Source: Catonella morbi ATCC 51271
Lineage (GTDB): Bacteria > Bacillota > Clostridia > Lachnospirales > Lachnospiraceae
Direction: 5' to 3'
Assembly: GCF_000160035.2 (NCBI RefSeq)
Contig: NZ_KI535367.1
Location: 62,001 to 126,000, forward strand
DNA length: 64,000 nt
Positions 62,760 to 64,000 of this stretch are shown one piece after another. The position numbers and the translations under genes are program-made. The notes under the pieces were generated by a model, which saw only the letters and a list, made by a program, of their open reading frames with translations, was not told where the DNA came from and did no database searches. Within the stretch, counting starts at the first letter, position 1, and each line of letters begins with the position of its first letter.

Positions 62760-63431
62760 TTACCAAACATTTTTTTCGATAATAGAATAATGCTCCTCTA
62801 TTGCTCGTATTCCTTCAACCTTATTTTCTTCAGCGAGGCTTTTGTATATACGAAGATGGGCTTCATGAAGATGTTGCATTCCTAGGTTATCCATATCAGA
62901 AAGGACATCCCGCACCCAGTCAAGATAAACCTTTGATATACTACCCATAACTATATCAAGTATCTGATTTTCAGCCATTGAGACTAACAGACGGTGGAAC
63001 TTAGTATCTCTTTTTATTTGCTCTTCTAAAGGCTGACTTAAAAAATCTTTCAGAATAACACTTAACTTTTCAATATATACAGTTTTATTCTTATTTTCAA
63101 AAGCAAGTTCATATACTGATAATTCTATGCTTTTTCTGAAAGAAATTATTTCTTTCATACTTATGGATCTAAGTAAAATCATTGATTCAAATGATCTTTG
63201 CATATTTTCTGAGATTGAGCCTGATATATAATTTCCGGAGCCATGGAGACTTTTAATAATGCCCATATCTTCAAGCGAACGTAGTCCCTCTCTGACAGAG
63301 TTACGGCTTAGTTCTAAAATGTTTGTCAATTGTCTCTCTGAAGGAAGTTCACTTCCGATTTTGAGGTTACCGCTTTGTATAAGTTCAAGTACATAGTTTA
63401 TAACTTTTTCAAAACCACGGGTTGTTGACAT
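62760..63431 (-). CDS. FadR-subfamily GntR transcription regulator
   Basis: A 223-residue regulator. The N-terminal winged helix has GSELPSERQLTNILELSRNSVREGLRSLEDMGIIKSLHGSGNYI, the GntR signature. The C-terminal all-helical FCD domain has the metal and effector-binding pattern RDTKFHRLLVSMAEN and HEAHLRIYKSL. This subfamily usually senses organic acids such as lactate, gluconate or fatty acyl-CoA. It lies next to an LctP-type permease and two TGGTNNNACCA-like sites. GGAGGA precedes the ATG. It is 30 bases downstream of the PucR-type gene and probably in its operon. Confidence 0.9.
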   Translation of the reverse strand: MSTTRGFEKVINYVLELIQSGNLKIGSELPSERQLTNILELSRNSVREGLRSLEDMGIIKSLHGSGNYISGSISENMQRSFESMILLRSISMKEIISFRKSIELSVYELAFENKNKTVYIEKLSVILKDFLSQPLEEQIKRDTKFHRLLVSMAENQILDIVMGSISKVYLDWVRDVLSDMDNLGMQHLHEAHLRIYKSLAEENKVEGIRAIEEHYSIIEKNVW

Positions 63432-63461
63432 AGCTTATTTTCCTCCGATAAGTTATATAAA

Positions 63462-64000
63462 TTAGCTGAAAATATCAGGATTCTTAGTAGCTAAAATATT
63501 AAATGATAATAAAAGATTATTCATCTGTATGGGATTTTCATAATCTAATGCGAATGTAGTGGCAATGCGCTCTAACCTGTAAAACATAGTGTTCCTATGT
63601 GTATGAAGAATATTAGCGACGGTTGTACCGTTCTTAAAATTTTTCAGATAGAGCAGCAAAGTATACGCATATTTTGTTCTGTTCATTTTGTCATATTGAA
63701 CAATATCTTTTGCAACAGGTATACAAAAAAAATCTACATCTTCATCTGAAAGTCGTGTATAAAAAAAGTGCTGTTCACGGTAGGCATCGTAATCAAACCA
63801 GATTCCGTTTACATCTAGGATCGAACTGAGTTTTCTGGCGGCAATACATTGTTCATAAGCCTTTTTAAGGAAGATTATACTCGCAAATTCTGTGGATAAT
63901 GCACATTTATAGAATCCTTTTTCTTTGATGTATTTATACAAGGACGACCGACTTTTATAAAGATTTTCCCTGCCATAAAGAAATACAAGAATTTCAGTCC
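63462..64000 (-). CDS. PucR/CdaR-type transcription regulator, N-terminus beyond window
   Basis: The C-terminal part of a PucR-type regulator; the frame is open to the window end, so the protein starts beyond base 64000. At least 179 residues are visible. The C-terminal helix-turn-helix of the family is clear: FKNGTTVANILHTHRNTMFYRLERIA. The upstream part fits the alpha/beta domain common to PucR and CdaR proteins. Relatives respond to purine or sugar-acid breakdown intermediates. It precedes the FadR-type gene by 30 bases on the same strand. Confidence 0.82.
   Translation of the reverse strand, partial: TEILVFLYGRENLYKSRSSLYKYIKEKGFYKCALSTEFASIIFLKKAYEQCIAARKLSSILDVNGIWFDYDAYREQHFFYTRLSDEDVDFFCIPVAKDIVQYDKMNRTKYAYTLLLYLKNFKNGTTVANILHTHRNTMFYRLERIATTFALDYENPIQMNNLLLSFNILATKNPDIFS

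Noticed and set aside
1-64000. tRNA, rRNA, CRISPR, insertion sequences or prophage
   Set aside because: No cloverleaf-like tRNA ends, rRNA sequence, regularly spaced repeats, transposase or phage-type genes were recognised by eye; a dedicated scan could still find a short RNA gene.

Overview
The window is a stretch of a low-GC, anaerobic Clostridia chromosome, most likely Lachnospiraceae or a close relative. The reasons are the gene order xseA-xseB-ispA-dxs-tlyA-nadK-argR...recN, the [FeFe]-hydrogenase maturases HydE/HydG/HydF, a rubrerythrin, a spore-photoproduct-lyase relative, strong AGGAGG-type ribosome binding sites, TTGACA/TATAAT-type promoters, and at least one selenocysteine (in-frame TGA) gene of the glycine/sarcosine/betaine reductase family. 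The species is inferred from gene content only. I saw no rRNA, tRNA, CRISPR array, insertion sequence or prophage.

Layout. 1-12.7 kb: housekeeping cluster (exonuclease VII, isoprenoid synthesis, rRNA methylation, NAD kinase, ArgR), then YebC and a 1314-residue Ig-like surface protein inserted before recN. 12.9-16.9 kb: hydrogenase-maturation operon (TM1266-type regulator, hydE, hydG, hydF). 17.1-25 kb: zinc-ribbon/LRR membrane protein, glycerol dehydrogenase behind a palindromic operator candidate, Mg2+ P-type ATPase, EF-P, HAD phosphatase. 25-38 kb: MurJ/SpoVB-like flippase, secreted subtilase, an overlapping ABC-F/unknown/SPL-like operon, a MocR-type regulator lacking the PLP lysine, AbrB-like protein, CorA, a GGDEF protein, and an ABC-F protein with one degenerate ATP site. 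38.2-48.3 kb: ThiT under a TPP riboswitch, rubrerythrin behind Fur-like boxes, a two-component operon with a lipoprotein, CheV, an acidic/Lys-Ala-rich membrane protein, Ung and AsnA. 48.8-56 kb: large secreted protein, a secreted CxC/His protein whose frame is interrupted by one TGA, a secreted thioredoxin-like protein, UvrA. 55.9-64 kb: LrgAB, then a compact operon of a GrdE-like alpha subunit, a GrdB-like selenoprotein, a DsbA-like protein and an LctP-type permease, followed by a small membrane protein and two transcription regulators on the opposite strand.

Most interesting points. (i) The 51720-52199 gene reads through a TGA into a coherent tail. The TGA is followed by an 8-bp hairpin with a GGA loop at a spacing suited to a bacterial SECIS element, and the next gene encodes a secreted WCGYC thioredoxin. 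This is either an undescribed selenoprotein or a nonsense mutant. (ii) The GrdE/GrdB-like pair stands without GrdA, GrdC or GrdD, has no cysteine in the central part of the alpha subunit, and has no cysteine after the selenocysteine. It is tied to an LctP-type permease, which suggests a selenium-dependent reductase for an unknown, perhaps carboxylate, substrate. (iii) An 18-bp-arm palindromic repeat occurs twice, each time just downstream of a promoter in a 5' leader. (iv) FadR-type TGGTNNNACCA sites flank a small membrane ORF that has its own consensus promoter.
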